The notes: generated by a model from the sequence alone, not told the origin. Shown: positions 33,626 to 45,558, numbered from the stretch's first letter. The stretch: DNA of 64,000 nt from Brachycybe producta (GCA_036925085.1 JAUPFP010000002.1:11058607-11122606); one strand, 5' to 3'. A program made the numbers and translations.

Positions 33626-35454
33626 ATTATAGCGAGTCTTTTTTTTACTATTAATTAAATCATAAACAGTTAAAAAGTATACTAGCAAATTTTTAAATAA
33701 TATTTAATGGTTTCACTGTATTGAAGAGACCACCTAATTCATGCTTAATTAAGACTGAAAAATGTATAAAAAGAAAAAGAAACTCACTTTTTCTATTCCA
33801 GTAAAACCCCCCAAAAAATATTGTCAAATTTTTAACCTTGTGCTTTTTGAAGTGTAATGTAAAAAATATTGGGGACTAGAAAAAGCATTTTACTTTTGTA
33901 GTGATTTATGATGATGTATAAAAGAATGTGATTTTGTTATTTTTTTTCTCCCCATTTTTTTCTCTTCTGTGATGAAAAGTGTGAACAAATCCTGAAGAAA
34001 TTAAGCTTTTGAAGCATAAAAGAAAGAGTGCGAGAACATGAAAATTGAGTAGAGACTAGAAAGGATGATGATGATGATGATGATAATTAAGAAGTAAATT
34101 TGTGATAGAAATTGAAAGTAAAAAAAAAAGTTCAGCTCAGTTAGTTGTTTTGCGTGATCACCTGCAATTAAGGGGCGGCCACACAAAATGATTTACATTG
34201 TATCATAAAATTTATTAATTTAGCATATAAATATTTTTTAATGTGTCCTCTCTCTCTCTCTCCCCCTTCCAATCATATTAGATTACTTTGTAGTTTTAAG
34301 TTAACTCCCAGGATACTTGCGACCACAATAGTCATTAACTCTTTTAAGAGAGGCTGGTTTTCACCAATTGGCAGTAAAATTCATCTTTTAGGCATAAAGT
34401 GCCTTCATTTTCTACTTATTAGAAAGGAATTTTTGCAGAAGTTCATTCAAAGTAGTGATTTTTGGTTCGAGTTAGGGCCTGAGCTGGGGAATGTTTGTTA
34501 TAAATGGAAATATATGAGCTTTTTGGGCTTTTTGGCATTGGCTTCATTACAACTACAAATACAACTACAATTAGTACTCTACTAGCAGCCAAATAGGCAT
34601 ATGGCAGAAGGACATAAAAATCCACATGCAGCATTAAGCATTAAGCACATACTGTATATAAAAACAAAATGAATATACAAATGTCAATCCCACAAAACAA
34701 GGTTTGCTTATTACTGGTTGGCTTATTACTTTTCTAGTTTCTAACAAACTTGAAATTTGAAATAAAATTTACTCGTATTGAGCAGGATAAGCTTAGTGTT
34801 AATTTTTTTTAATTATTTTTAAGTTAAAGAAAATGTGTTTGTAAACACTTTGTACACATATGGGGGGGGGGGGGGGAGGTCGTTAGAACATCTGTCACTT
34901 TGAAATGAATTTGTTCCTGAATGAAAAAAAAAAGTTCATTCTCGAATATTGCAACGAATTTTCGCCATATTTTTTTGTGTGAAAAATGGCAGTTTATTTT
35001 TTTTTTTGACTTGGCGACAAGGACATATTACGACCATGTTTTCCCAATGTAAGGGACTCATTTATTTCTTATTCATGTTGTATGGTCAGACAATATAACA
35101 GCTTTTTCTTAGGGTTACAACCTGGGTCCAATGACTTTTTTTAAGCGTTTGAACGCCGCATTTTTTATATTTTCATCGGAAGGTTTTTTTTTTCCTTCTT
35201 CTTCTTCATGTATTTGAAGATTTAGAGATTCTAAATGTGTTTCTTGGTTGAATTTCTTTTCTGTTTAAAAAAACGGTAGTTTATCATAAGGTTTCAACTA
35301 TGTTGTGAAAGTAACTTTGGATGGGGAAAGGCTTTTTATTTCTATTTCTCTTATTTCTAAAAGAAATTGGAAATAAATTCTTTTTTCATCAAAAGTTGAA
35401 CTCAAGAATAAATCTAAAATTATCCCAATGTGTATCAATTATTGATTTAAATAG
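33626..35454. other. AT-rich stretch, G run, no gene recognised
   Basis: A G run of about 14 lies at 34862-34875 and an FB-A scrap at 34734-34752 (TTTCTAGTTTCTAACAAAC). The 114-codon plus-strand frame at 34241-34585 begins in a CT tract and shows no domain. Confidence 0.4.
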
Positions 35455-35610
35455 CATTTAAGCTGTTTTATGAAAAGCTGATTTTCGAACTTTGGTTATT
35501 TTTTGCATTTTAGAAGAGCAACAACATTTAGGAGAAATTGAAATTGTGTTAGAAACTAGAACAGTAGCTGAAAAACTTAATAGTATTTTCATGTTGATAT
35601 ATAAGCCTCG
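35455..35610 (+). repeat. FB-A left half
   Basis: GAACTTTGGTTATTTTTTGC, GAAATTGTGTTAGAAACTAG and TAGTATTTTCATGTTGATAT match the FB-A left arm up to the centre, where FB-D-like and FB-C sequence takes over. Confidence 0.65.
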
Positions 35611-35691
35611 ACCAACAACTGTTTTTTTCTTTCAATTAAAAATATTGATTAGGGGCTAGAATTCGTATTTAACAATTGATAATAACCAGAA
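35611..35691. repeat. FB-D-like fragment
   Basis: GCCTCGACCAACAACTG, TTGATTAGGGGCTAGAATTC and ACAATTGATAATAACCAG resemble FB-D central words (GGTTAGAGGCTAGAACTC). Only a short internal piece remains. Confidence 0.4.
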
Positions 35692-36137
35692 GCCTCACTA
35701 CAGGAAGAAAGTATTAAGACTGTTATACAACAATGGACAGTAAATTGTTATATCTAGCTCATAACCTCGTAATAACCACAAAAGTAAATTACAAAATACT
35801 GTGACAATTGTTGTCATTATACTGCCATTGACTAGTGTACAATATTAAATGACAGTCATAAAATAATAGCACACAAGGAGTTTCATCATATGGTATGACT
35901 GCCACAATTTCATGTATTTTTCTGTTATGAAGCTCCAGAGGCCTAATTACAAAAAAAAAATGACATGAAATTGTGACAAAATCATATCTTAGGAATATGC
36001 TGGCACTCATATGACAATATTTGTCATAATAGTATTTTGCAGTTTGCTTTTGTGACTGTTACAATGTAACGGGGTAAGATATTACATTTTTAGTGTCATA
36101 TGACAGTCTTTATTATTTTTTTTTCTGTAATAACACC
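35692..36137. mobile_element. Two FB-C units back to back
   Basis: 35692-35935 runs from GCCTCACTACAGGAAGAAAG through TATATCTAGCTCATAACCTC and CATTGACTAGTGTACAATAT to TTTCTGTTATGAAGCTCC. 35940-36137 runs from GGCCTAATTACA through TTTTGTGACTGTTACAATGT to TTTCTGTAATAACACCTC. ATGACAGTCATAAAATAATA is shared with copy 39001-39226. Confidence 0.65.
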
Positions 36138-37289
36138 TCACATAATTCTGGGATACGTTTTCACTTGTAATTTTACGTAAGCCGAGGGCTAATATATTTG
36201 AGTTTATTGTTTGAAAATACAAAGCCCTAATTATTGTTATGAAAAGGCATCATATGAAAATAGAATAATGGTCTTAAAAAAAGATGCTACAAAAATAATA
36301 AAGTATTTTTTTTCAAGCATCTGCTTCTTCTCCACCATAAAATGAAGCAAAAGATGACATTTATATACCTTCTCTTCTCCACCATTCTAATATTAGAAAA
36401 TAAAAAAGGGTTGTTCCCATAATGGACACACAACAAGTAACTTGTTCTCAAATAGATCTTTTTTTTTTTCTCTCTCCAAAAATTATGAGCTTCTACTAAC
36501 AATGTAGTAACAATAATGAAAAAAGGGTTTGAGTAAAATTAAGAGGGATTGGAGGTGGGATCTCACCCTTTGAAATAGAGGGGGTATGAAAAACCACAAG
36601 TTTCAAGAGGGTTTTGAGAAACTACTTTGTGTACTAAACAAACTTCAATCATTCAAATTAGTTGTTGTCGACAAGACAACGACTTCTCAATTAGCCGAGA
36701 ATGGAAAAATGTAGTCGACATAAAAAGAAAGACAAAGGGAATGAATGAAGACAAAAAAAAGAGAGACCTTTTCTCCCTTTTATATATATATGAAGATGCA
36801 TGTATTTTACATTAAAGAATCAAGTTATCATCTCTCCACTCAACATGTTTCAGAAAAAAAAAGCGAAAAAGGTTGTTCATGTTTTCTCTCTCTCTCTTTC
36901 AATGCAAATTCAGTAGTAATAAATTAGCTAATCTCTATAGATTTTAACATTATGCTGATTTCTTTTTATATTTCAAGCTCAAAGGTGTAAAATCAGTTAA
37001 TGATCCTGACACATTTACACTTCATTGCATGCTATTTAGATTTATACACTGTATATAAAAAAGTTGGGTTTATCAAGGACCAGATTCATCAAATTTAACT
37101 TTAACTTTTGAACCCTTAAAACAGAGCTAGCTCTACATAGACAGGGAACCATTAGACAGAGATTTTTCTGTTAAAATCACGCATGTATTGTCCCAGGCAG
37201 CAAATGCCATCTGCGCCGATCTTTCTAGGCGCTCGGTGCGCCAAACATTCGCTTTTAATACACTGCCGAGTGGTGCACGTAACATGCTT
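36138..37289. other. AT-rich stretch, no gene recognised
   Basis: A less AT-rich patch lies at 37180-37280 (GCGCCGATCTTTC, GGCGCTCGGTGCGCC). It has no frame or partner repeat I could identify. Confidence 0.4.
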
Positions 37290-37594
37290 GTTAAAAAGTT
37301 ATGCATTTTATGATATTTTCATTCCATACCCACTCATTCAGTCAAAAAATGAGTAAGCTCACACTATCCCGAAATATTGTTTGCAGGCTAAATTTGTTTG
37401 AAAACAGGAAGTGACGTATTTTAACCATTCAATAATATGGTTAACCACAATGAGTGTCAATGCAGTCTAGTTAACTCCATTGTTGAGAAATTTAACCCTA
37501 GTTAAAGTAGCCACATTTGGTTAACACTAGAAGACTAACTGTGGTTAACTTTTTAAGTGCAGTTAATTTTTTAGTGAAAACATGAGGTATCACA
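37290..37594 (+). mobile_element. FB-E element, left-truncated copy
   Basis: It matches 42410-42686: TTTTATGATATTTTCATTCC, ACAGGAAGTGACGTATTTTA, AACTCCATTGTTGAGAAAT, CTAACTGTGGTTAAC, and finally AGTGCAGTTAATTTTTTAGT and GAGGTATC. The left terminus is missing. Confidence 0.7.
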
Positions 37595-38214
37595 TATGCA
37601 TTAGAAATGGTTGCTTTTTGATACTTGAATTTGAAATTCAAGGTGGCATGTTTTTTTCTTCTTCTTGAATTTGGGCCTAAGTTCCCTAACACTTAACTTC
37701 AATTGCTTTACTGTCCAAGTTGTGCCTCAATTGAAGCATCGTTTTGTCAAGACAGTTAAGTTCATAAAGTTGCTATTACTTAACTTAAAGAAAGAAACCT
37801 GACATTATTTTTAAAAAAGAAAACTGTCAAACATTTTTAGCACATTTAATCAAATTGCATTTACTAAAACATTTTTTTCTGTCTCTCTCTGTCTTCTATT
37901 TCGTCTATTTTTTTTCTTCTTCTTCTTCTGATATGTCATCAACATATCCCCCCCCCCCCGTTTTCATCGTCAAGTATATAACTATCATAAAAAAATGTGA
38001 CAAAAATGTCCATTACAGACGATGTGAAACATCAATAATACTCTTGAGTTTTTCTCTTCTTCTCAACACATACAATTATAGCACAGTTTGTTACAAGATG
38101 ACAATTACATATATAGCTAATATTTTAAGCAACAAAAATGGCAATAAAATGACAACAAACAATCTGTATCTCTTTAATATTGTCACTAAACATGTGTTAT
38201 TTATTTTAGTCTTA
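37595..38214. other. AT-rich stretch, poly-C run
   Basis: A C run of 10 lies at about 37950-37959. A 133-codon plus-strand frame (37855-38256) runs through homopolymers into the FB-B element and is not supported as a gene. Confidence 0.4.
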
Positions 38215-38519
38215 TACCTAGTAAACACACCTGATAATTTAAATGCATTTAAATAATAAACGTGTTCTACAGAGCCCTGTGAAGGACAAACAAACAATAT
38301 ATCGAATTCAGTTTATTCAGTTAATAATCTGAAGTTATTGAGTTAATTTACTTAAATATAATATATAAACTATTGACGAAATATTGATTAAATATTTCAA
38401 TTTAAAATATTAATAATAAAGTCAATTTTTATTTGGTTTTCATGTCCTTAACTGGATTCCGTATAATTCACCTAAACACATTTAATTTGAATTCATTTAA
38501 CTCATGTGTGTACAAGGTA
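38215..38519 (+). mobile_element. FB-B foldback MITE, copy 3 (best preserved)
   Basis: Starts TACCTAGTAAACACACCTG; ends CTCATGTGTGTACAAGGTA, followed by TTA. Same orientation as copy 1 and nearly colinear with it. An FB-A copy follows directly. Confidence 0.8.
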
Positions 38520-38704
38520 TTACTGTAATGTTTTTTTCCGGAGAAAAAAAAATTAAAGAGAAACATTAAAAGTGTTTTAGAAACTAGAAGAGTAGCTCAA
38601 TCACTTAAGAGTATTTTAATGTTGATATTTTTTTAAAAATAAGCATCTTGTGTGAGCTTGAAACTGACCTAACAATAAAAAGTTTATTTTGAAAGATACC
38701 AATA

Positions 38705-39000
38705 GGGCTCGGACTTGTATGTAAAATATCAAGCAAATGTTTCTCAGTTTGTGGCCCAAGTGCCAATTGTGAAGTAATCATCATCATTAGAATAACTGCA
38801 ATTATGATTTTCCTAATCAAAAAAGCTAGTTAGAGGCTGCTAGATGCCTGGTTATTATCAGTTGTCACCTAGAGTTCAACCGTCTACCAGTGTTTTTGAT
38901 TGAAAAAAAATCATAAATTCTTTGGTTGATCTAAACGGGATTGTTACTACATGGGCCACAGATTGAGAAACATTTGTTTGATATCACGTAAAAGTATGGA
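38705..39000 (+). mobile_element. FB-D foldback MITE, copy 3, nested in FB-A
   Basis: Left GGGCTCGGACTTGTATG, CAAGCAAATGTTTCTCAGT and CCAATTGTGAAGTAATC; right GGGCCACAGATTGAGAAAC and TTTGATATCACGTAAAAG. The last few terminal bases are diverged (TATGGAAT for TTCGAGCC). Confidence 0.75.
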
Positions 39001-39226
39001 ATCTCATTACAGTAAATGTTATATAACAGTATATTGTCACGTCTAGCTCATAACCTTATAAGTTATAACAGTCCCAAAAACAAATTATTAAATATTGTTA
39101 CTGTATTACAAAAATTGTCAAATGATTGTCATTGACTGGTGTACTAAATAATGACAGTCATAAAATAATAGTTCATAAGCAGTGACACAATTGTATGATT
39201 TTTTTCTTCTGTAATGAGGCCTCATG
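39001..39226. mobile_element. FB-C foldback element, fullest copy
   Basis: Left ATCTCATTACAGTAAATG; right CTTCTGTAATGAGGCCTCA. The interior has CACGTCTAGCTCATAACC, GATTGTCATTGACTGGTGTA and ATGACAGTCATAAAATAATA. It directly adjoins the FB-D element. Confidence 0.7.
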
Positions 39227-39350
39227 GCTTCTTATGTAATTCGTTTACTCTTCTAGTTTCTAAAACCCTTTCAAATTTATCTTTCAGATTTTTTTTTCTT
39301 CTGAAAGACAAATTAAACATAATCCGATTAACAGCTGATTGTAAATCGTC

Positions 39351-40650
39351 TTAAATTTAATATAAAATCTTTTTTTGTGTGTGTGTGTTCCTCATCAAAT
39401 AATTTGAAATTTATTTTATACAATTTAATAAGATATTTTTTTTACAATATTGGTTGATATTTTTCTTTTGCTGTTTTTTCATTTCTTCTGTAAATTCGAC
39501 AAAGATTTCATTCAGGCAAATTCCTCCAGGGAAATCCTTTTTTTTTTCACTCTCTTCAGAATCGATGTTGAGTTTTCTGATGAGAAACCTCTCTTAAGTC
39601 CTGCAAAAAGTAAATCTTTCTTGTTACAAAAGTAAATACAGATTTTTAGTTTAGTTTTAAAATTGTCATTGGTCACCACTGGTCAGTCAATACTGAAAAA
39701 AAAAAACGAGATTTTTTTTTCTATATAGTTTCTATATTTTTTTCTAAAATAAACCTCTCCACATGTGTCCATCCAATAGGCCAAAATGCTTTGGTCAAGA
39801 TGTAAGTTGTCAATATGTCATATTGGTCACTTAAAGCAACATATTCTATCCTGGGGCTTTTATCAACACTTTCAGTTTTTCTCATATTTTTTTTCTTCTT
39901 CCGTTGTTCAAATCTTGAGTTTACTGGTTGTGGAAGGACCTTATAAAACAACATAAACAAACCATTTTTGGGCCCCCATACTGATGTGGCCCCCCTGGGG
40001 CTATTTTGAGTTGGTGTTTTTTTAAAGCTAGAATAACATCAACGTATTTTAAATTGGCTCAGTAGCAAATTTCCTAAATCAGTTCTCATATTACTTACAT
40101 ATATATTTTTAAGGAGCGACTTTAAAAAATCAGAATAATTAAGTAGAATGCTCAAAAGTATTTTGGTTAAAATATTTTTAAAAATAAACTTTTCTTCTAG
40201 AAATTTGAAAGTTATTTAAACTAAATGTTCAATTGGTGCACAGAAAACCATAATACCTCATAATATCTTAATTAAGAAAAAAATTAAAATTTCAATATCT
40301 GAGCTTTTATACTTCAATATTGAAGTTTAATTTTGACTGTTATTCCTTTTTGAATTTTCAGTTTTTATTAATGGATTTACAATTAAGAATCAATTAATAT
40401 CTGTTATATTTAGAGCAGAGAAAATTTTTTGTAAAAATTCATAATATTTTCAGCCATCTGATAATGACACAATGGACAAATGGACAGTTGCGAGCAAACA
40501 AAATTATTATTTGTTTGAATCGATTTTTTTTTATAAATTGGCATTTCTAAAGTAAATTAAATTCCTTCAGGGCTATTATAACTTCATTGTAGTTTCAGAT
40601 TTTAAGTTTTAATAGAAAATTGAAGAGAAAAAAAAAATGTAATTCTGCAG
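39351..40650. other. AT-rich stretch, FB-A scrap, no gene recognised
   Basis: A weak FB-A-like left arm lies around 40120-40210. ACCACTGGTCAGTCAA near 39675 recurs at 52280. The frames have no recognisable domain. Confidence 0.35.
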
Positions 40651-40657
40651 TTTTTTG

Positions 40658-41518
40658 ACCTCCATTGCTCTAAAGAGCAATGGAGGTATATAGGATCATG
40701 CAAGAAAAGGGGAAAAAAAGGATGTCTGTGTGTGTGTATGTGTGTGTGTATGTGTGTCCGGAACCGATTTAGTTCCTCGAACAACTCAAGAACGGAATGA
40801 GATAAAGACATGCAGTATTTTTTATTTGATTCCGTGGGTCAATATGAAGCTCCTGACAAAAAATTAGAAAATTTTACCCAGGGGTTATTTTTTTATGAAT
40901 TTTTTAGAAACAAATTTTGAGTTTTTTGGTCATAATTTTTAGTGGGTCGAACAACTCGAAAACGGGGCCACCTACAATAAAATGTCATCAGACCTAAAAT
41001 GATGTAAACATTCTGACGATGAAACTGGAAAAAAATTGGAATTTTAGAGCGATTCGATATATAAAATTTCGATTTTTCAAAATCGTAATTTTTTAAAAAA
41101 AAAATCTCGATTCTTCCTCTTTCCAGTTGTAGCATTCGAAAGGGGGACTTTTCTATTATTTAGGAGGGGTGTTCCTTTCTATGTTCTGTTATTATTTTTG
41201 TATATTAGAATACATGTGACGTATTTTCATTTTAAACCCATATTATTACAAATGAATGACGCATGCGCATCACATGTAACTATGTCATGTACATGAGTAC
41301 ATACATGTGTGATTATCTATATACATATGCGCACACGTGTGTACATGTGCGTACACATGCGCACACGTGTGTACATGTGCGTACACATGCGCACACGTGT
41401 GTACATGTGCGTACACATGCGCACACGTGTGTACATGTGCGTACACATGCGCACAATGAAAAAAAGTTGGTTATTTGATATATGAAAGCATATATTAAAG
41501 CAATGGAGGTCTATAGGG
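40658..41518. mobile_element. Candidate element bounded by AGCAATGGAGGT
   Basis: It opens with a perfect hairpin, ACCTCCATTGCTCT (40658-40671) and AGAGCAATGGAGGT (40674-40687) with a 2-base loop. AGCAATGGAGGTNTATAGG recurs at about 41499-41518. The interior holds (GT)n near 40726-40757, two related words (TCGAACAACTCAAGAACGG near 40777; TCGAACAACTCGAAAACGG near 40947) and the alternating 30-bp array. The class is unknown. Confidence 0.5.
41318..41455. repeat. Tandem 30-bp repeats, 138 bp of alternating purine-pyrimidine
   Basis: Units begin with GCGCACACGTGT at 41329, 41359, 41389 and 41419, with a partial unit at 41449. Each continues GTACATGTGCGTACACAT. Every base from 41318 to 41455 alternates purine and pyrimidine. 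Each unit is also internally self-complementary and contains CACGTG. The ten-residue protein period it forces is not a gene. Confidence 0.95.
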
Positions 41519-41581
41519 TTCCTTGAATCCCTTGTTTCTTTCTTAGGTAGGTTAAAAAATAAATTAATATTTTTTGTAGTT

Positions 41582-41584
<3 letters not shown>

Positions 41585-41671
<87 letters not shown>

Positions 41672-41812
41672 TAGTTATATAAATATAGTTATATATATAT
41701 ATATATATAAATATAGTTATATATATATATATATAAATATAGTTATATATATATATATATATATATAAATATAGTTATATATATATATATATATATAAAT
41801 ATAGTCGTATAT
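41585..41812. repeat. (AT)n array passing into AAATATAGTT minisatellite
   Basis: About 80 bases of pure AT, then at least six units of AAATATAGTT separated by variable AT runs. The last unit is altered to AAATATAGTCG. Confidence 0.9.
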
Positions 41813-42237
41813 ATCGTATTTAGAAGTATATGAAATAATAAGACTACAAAAGAAATTCATTTATGTTCATATATGTTACATTCGTTTGTCGGCTTATTTA
41901 TTTTTTTCATTCTTTGTAAAAATTTCGGATTTTCACGCATGTTAAAGATTATAAAAGCAAGTAATTGTTTAGGAACATCTGTTGCCATCATCAATACAAT
42001 AAATGAATTAATATGAATTAAAGAAGAGAACCAAAAAAGAGAAGAAAAAAATTATTTCATTTTCATCATACATAACAATAGGTTTATATTATTATTAATA
42101 TATACAATAGTAGATTCTAAATTTTTAAGTCTACACAGAAAAAAAAAGATGGGTTTTTCAAAATAAAAGATGCTTTTGTGTAGTCTTTTTCTCTCTATTT
42201 CTGAAAATAAAAGAATTAATTATTATTTGGTCTTCTG
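41813..42237. other. AT-rich spacer, nothing recognised
   Basis: No repeat or gene identified. Confidence 0.4.
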
Positions 42238-42839
42238 ATACCTCGTTTCCACTACAGAAATTAACTGCAGTTGATGTAACCAAGGGTATAGTTAACTGCA
42301 GATAAGCTATAGAAGTGGCGCTGTGTTATGTTTCCATTTTTAAAACACTTAACTGTGGTTAAATTATTTTGTGTCACTTCCTGTTCGCGGTTTCACATTA
42401 AGTTAAACAATTGTGCATTTTATGAAATTTTCATTCCTCATTCAGTTAAAAGATTGAGTGCCCTCATTATCCACCATGTTGTTTGTAAGCGAAATTTATT
42501 TGTACACAGGAAGTGACATGTTTAACCATTTAACGAGGTTAACCACATTATATTAATGCAGTTTAGCTAACTCCATTGTTCAGAAATTCAACTGTGATTT
42601 AAGTAACCACATTTGTTATCACTAGAAAAATTAACTGTGGTTACTTTTTTTAACTGTAGTTAATTTTTGTAATAGAAACGAGGTATGAGAGTTTCTCGTT
42701 GAATTGTTCTTATTTGTTTTCTTGCGTATGCAATGAGTGAATGCCTGACTGATTAAAGTAACCACATTTGTTTCCACTAGAAAATTTACTGTGGTTAACT
42801 TTTTAACTGCAGTTAATTTTAGTAGTGGAAACTAGGCAT
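42238..42839 (+). mobile_element. FB-E foldback element with extra right arm
   Basis: The core 42238-42686 starts ATACCTCGTTTCCACTACAG and ends AATAGAAACGAGGTAT, with AACTGCAGTTAA-type words inside both ends. A further arm (42755-42839: AGTAACCACATTTGTTTCC, ACTGCAGTTAATTTTAGTAG, GGAAACTAGGCAT) repeats the right end. The interior TCACTTCCTGTTCGCGG and CAGGAAGTGACATG are inverted. The copy at 49081-49640 has the same arrangement reversed. Confidence 0.8.
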
Positions 42840-42945
42840 CACATGAGTTGCTCTTTGAATTTTTCCCTATTTATTTTCTACATATGCAATGGAGTGAATT
42901 GCCCCCTATGCAACAAATAGCTTCTAAATTTCTCTCAAAGGAGAG

Positions 42946-42947
<2 letters not shown>

Positions 42948-43036
<89 letters not shown>
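42948..43036. repeat. (AT)n microsatellite
   Basis: About 44 uninterrupted AT units. Confidence 0.95.
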
Positions 43037-43039
<3 letters not shown>

Positions 43040-43301
43040 AATTTGCAACATGCAACCGTCTCTTTAAACGTGGTTATTTAATTTAGAGTGCAGCTGCCTA
43101 TGTCAATAAACGATTGATAAGACTGCGCCATGTTAATGCAATATTTAATAGCTTAATGCTTTTTTTTTGCTTCTTCTACGTTTTTTTTTCTTCTCTCTCT
43201 TCCATTTCGGATCTACTTTTAGTATAAGATTAAATTTCAATTAGGTGAATTACCATTTTTCGAGTTGAAGGTAAAATAGAGAGAGATAGGGTTTTTATAC
43301 A

Positions 43302-43304
<3 letters not shown>

Positions 43305-43355
<51 letters not shown>
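43305..43355. repeat. (AT)n microsatellite
   Basis: About 25 AT units. Confidence 0.95.
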
Positions 43356-43358
<3 letters not shown>

Positions 43359-44007
43359 TTGTATTCTCCTATATGTCTTGTCACGAACTCCAGGTTGCAT
43401 TTTTGAAGGTTTTAATCCTAATATTATACTTTATTCCTTTTATTTTCACATTCATACATATCTTTTAGGGTTTTCCATTTTGTATAATATGTATGGTATA
43501 TCCGATAAAAAGGGGTTGCTAATCATGATACTTTTGGTGGATTTAGATTATCATCATAGGCTAGAATTATGTTATGTGAGTTTAGCATAATTCTTGGGAT
43601 TTTCTTTTTGAGATTTTTTTCTTCTTCTTCATTTTTGTCTTCGAAGTTTTTCTATTATTTTTTTTTATTCTGTCAAAATAAAACCAAAAGAAAACTTGAA
43701 TTTTTGTTTTATTTATTATATATGAAATAAATAAATAAAACACAATGAAATGAAAGAAATATTTTGTGTTGTTAGCCACAAGGAATCTAAAAATATTCCG
43801 AATTTAATATTTAAATAACATGTAGGCCCTATGCATTTTATTATTTTTTTTTATAAAAAAAAGAGAGGAGGGAGGGTGGTTATATATGCCCCAAAACAAA
43901 TTTCATTTTTCTTATTGTGTATTATTGCTACTTTTCTAATCGATTGAAACAAAGAAGAGTTCAATTTATTCTTTTGTGCTCTTGTTATCTACTTCAGAGA
44001 AAGAAAA

Positions 44008-44017
<10 letters not shown>
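43356..44017. other. AT-rich spacer, nothing recognised
   Basis: Short frames only. No repeat family was recognised. Confidence 0.4.

Positions 44018-44096
<79 letters not shown>
44018..44096. repeat. (AT)n microsatellite
   Basis: About 39 AT units. Tyr-Ile frames on both strands arise from it. Confidence 0.95.
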
Positions 44097-44098
<2 letters not shown>

Positions 44099-45090
44099 TT
44101 ATTATATTCTAACCTTTTGTTGATACTACTAATAGCAAGTACATTTGCAATTATATTCACAATGTGTGTTTAAATGGTGTTTTGTCTGTTAATGATAATC
44201 AGATATGTTGCATTACAATTTGGTTGCTTCACATATCCCAAAAAAAAAGGTCTTATTATATATTGTTGTTTATACTTAGTTATTATGATGATAATTATTC
44301 CTAAACCAAATTAATTAAACTTTCTCTACACCTACATACACACATGTACACCTACATACATACATGCATGTATAAAAGTGATATTTAATGAATTTCAGCT
44401 TCTGTAATAAACGGCGGTAATAAGCGTGAAAATAGTTGTTCTCAACATGTGGCTCATTCAATTGTTTTGGATTAGACATAATAGGAAATGCGTGGTAGCT
44501 CATAATTTTGTTATCCGTTGTGTAAATTGTTTTATTGCTCCTGTACATAATGTTTCTGCACTGTAACTTGAAGCTTGTGACGTCAGAGGGGTTGACCAAA
44601 AAGCTATAGGCTTGTGTTATATTGTTTCATATAAATGATAGGACCCTACGTTTTCGGAAGTTTTTTCTTCTGAAAACTGCAGTTTCTGAGCAGAGAAGTC
44701 GAATACTCCCAAATAATAACAATACATATCAAGAGTACTCGGATATAAAAAAAACCGCCGAAATACAATAAGAATCTAGAGAAATGCAACACTGCAAAAT
44801 GTTCACGGTGACCATTTTCATTATGTTATAGGCAGAATTTATATATTCTTTTTATTGACCTCTAGCAAGGCGTTTAGACAAATATCATGTTCAGTCGAAT
44901 TTTTTTTTTTTGCAAATTGCATGTGTGATCTTAGCTTAATTTCTGTGCATGGCATTATATTTGGGTAGGGGTGACCACTCAAGCAAAATATTAAGAGAGA
45001 TCATAGAATGGTAAGACAATGGAACTTCCTTGCAGAGGATTTCATGCATGAAAATAAACTTGCATGATGGGGCTTTTAATTTGTCTGTCG
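44097..45090. other. AT-rich stretch, possible hAT-like and FB-G ends
   Basis: TAGTTGTTCTCAACATGTGG near 44432 resembles hAT-type termini. TTGCAAATTGCATGTGTGATC near 44911 matches the FB-G right end. Both are solitary and uncertain. Confidence 0.35.
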
Positions 45091-45094
45091 TTGT

Positions 45095-45260
45095 AATCAT
45101 TATTTAAGCTGCACCCAATACACATTGCAATTGTTGTGGGGTTTCTATTTTCCGGTTTTGACAATGCATTTCCAAATGCTGTAATTGTCGCTCTACCAGA
45201 GGCCTTCTTGGCTGCTTGCAGAGAGTAATTGTTCAACTTGAAAAACAAAATTGTTTGCAT
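45095..45260 (-). repeat. Dispersed repeat with CAATTGCAGCATGTG, copy 3
   Basis: AAGCTGCACCCAATACACAT, TTGCAATTGTTGTGGGG, GACAATGCATTTCCAAATGC and CTTGGCTGCTTGCAG follow the order of the copy at 16004. The overlapping 72-codon minus frame is open only here; the other copies carry stops, so coding is unlikely. Confidence 0.55.
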
Positions 45261-45508
45261 GCGTTTTTGCAGAGGCTAACAAGATATTGTGGTCACCTCT
45301 GTATATTTTAAGACTATGTCAGTAGAAATACAACAACTAACTGTATATATGATCTCTATATATATTTAGTTTATTGGATAAAAGTGTGGTTATATCATAA
45401 AAGGAGGCTATATATATATACATTTACAAGGTAGATAATACAAGACCACACACACAATATAAGATATAGATATATGATGGATCTTTGAAGATATGGGTGA
45501 TATTCCCC

Positions 45509-45511
<3 letters not shown>

Positions 45512-45554
<43 letters not shown>
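45512..45554. repeat. (CT)n microsatellite
   Basis: About 21 CT units. Confidence 0.95.

Positions 45555-45558
<4 letters not shown>

Larger units (their letters stand above)
38525..39350 (+). mobile_element. FB-A foldback MITE interrupted by FB-D and FB-C
   Basis: The left arm (GTTTTAGAAACTAGAAGAG, GCTCAATCACTTAAGAG, AAAAAGTTTATTTTGAAAG) runs to about 38704. The right arm resumes near 39232 (TTCTTATGTAATTCGTTTAC, TCTTCTAGTTTCTAAAACC) and ends near 39350. The 520 bases between are one FB-D and one FB-C element. Confidence 0.75.

Noticed and set aside
37855..38256. 133-codon plus-strand frame, the longest in the window
   Set aside because: It passes through T, CT and C runs and ends inside an FB-B element; its composition is that of AT-rich filler.
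41263..41478. Ten-residue protein repeat (HTCVHVRTHA)
   Set aside because: A direct consequence of the 30-bp alternating DNA repeat; no coding context.
45042..45260. 72-codon minus-strand frame with ordinary composition
   Set aside because: The related repeats at 1885 and 16004 carry stops and indels in the same frame, so it is a chance-open copy of a dispersed repeat.
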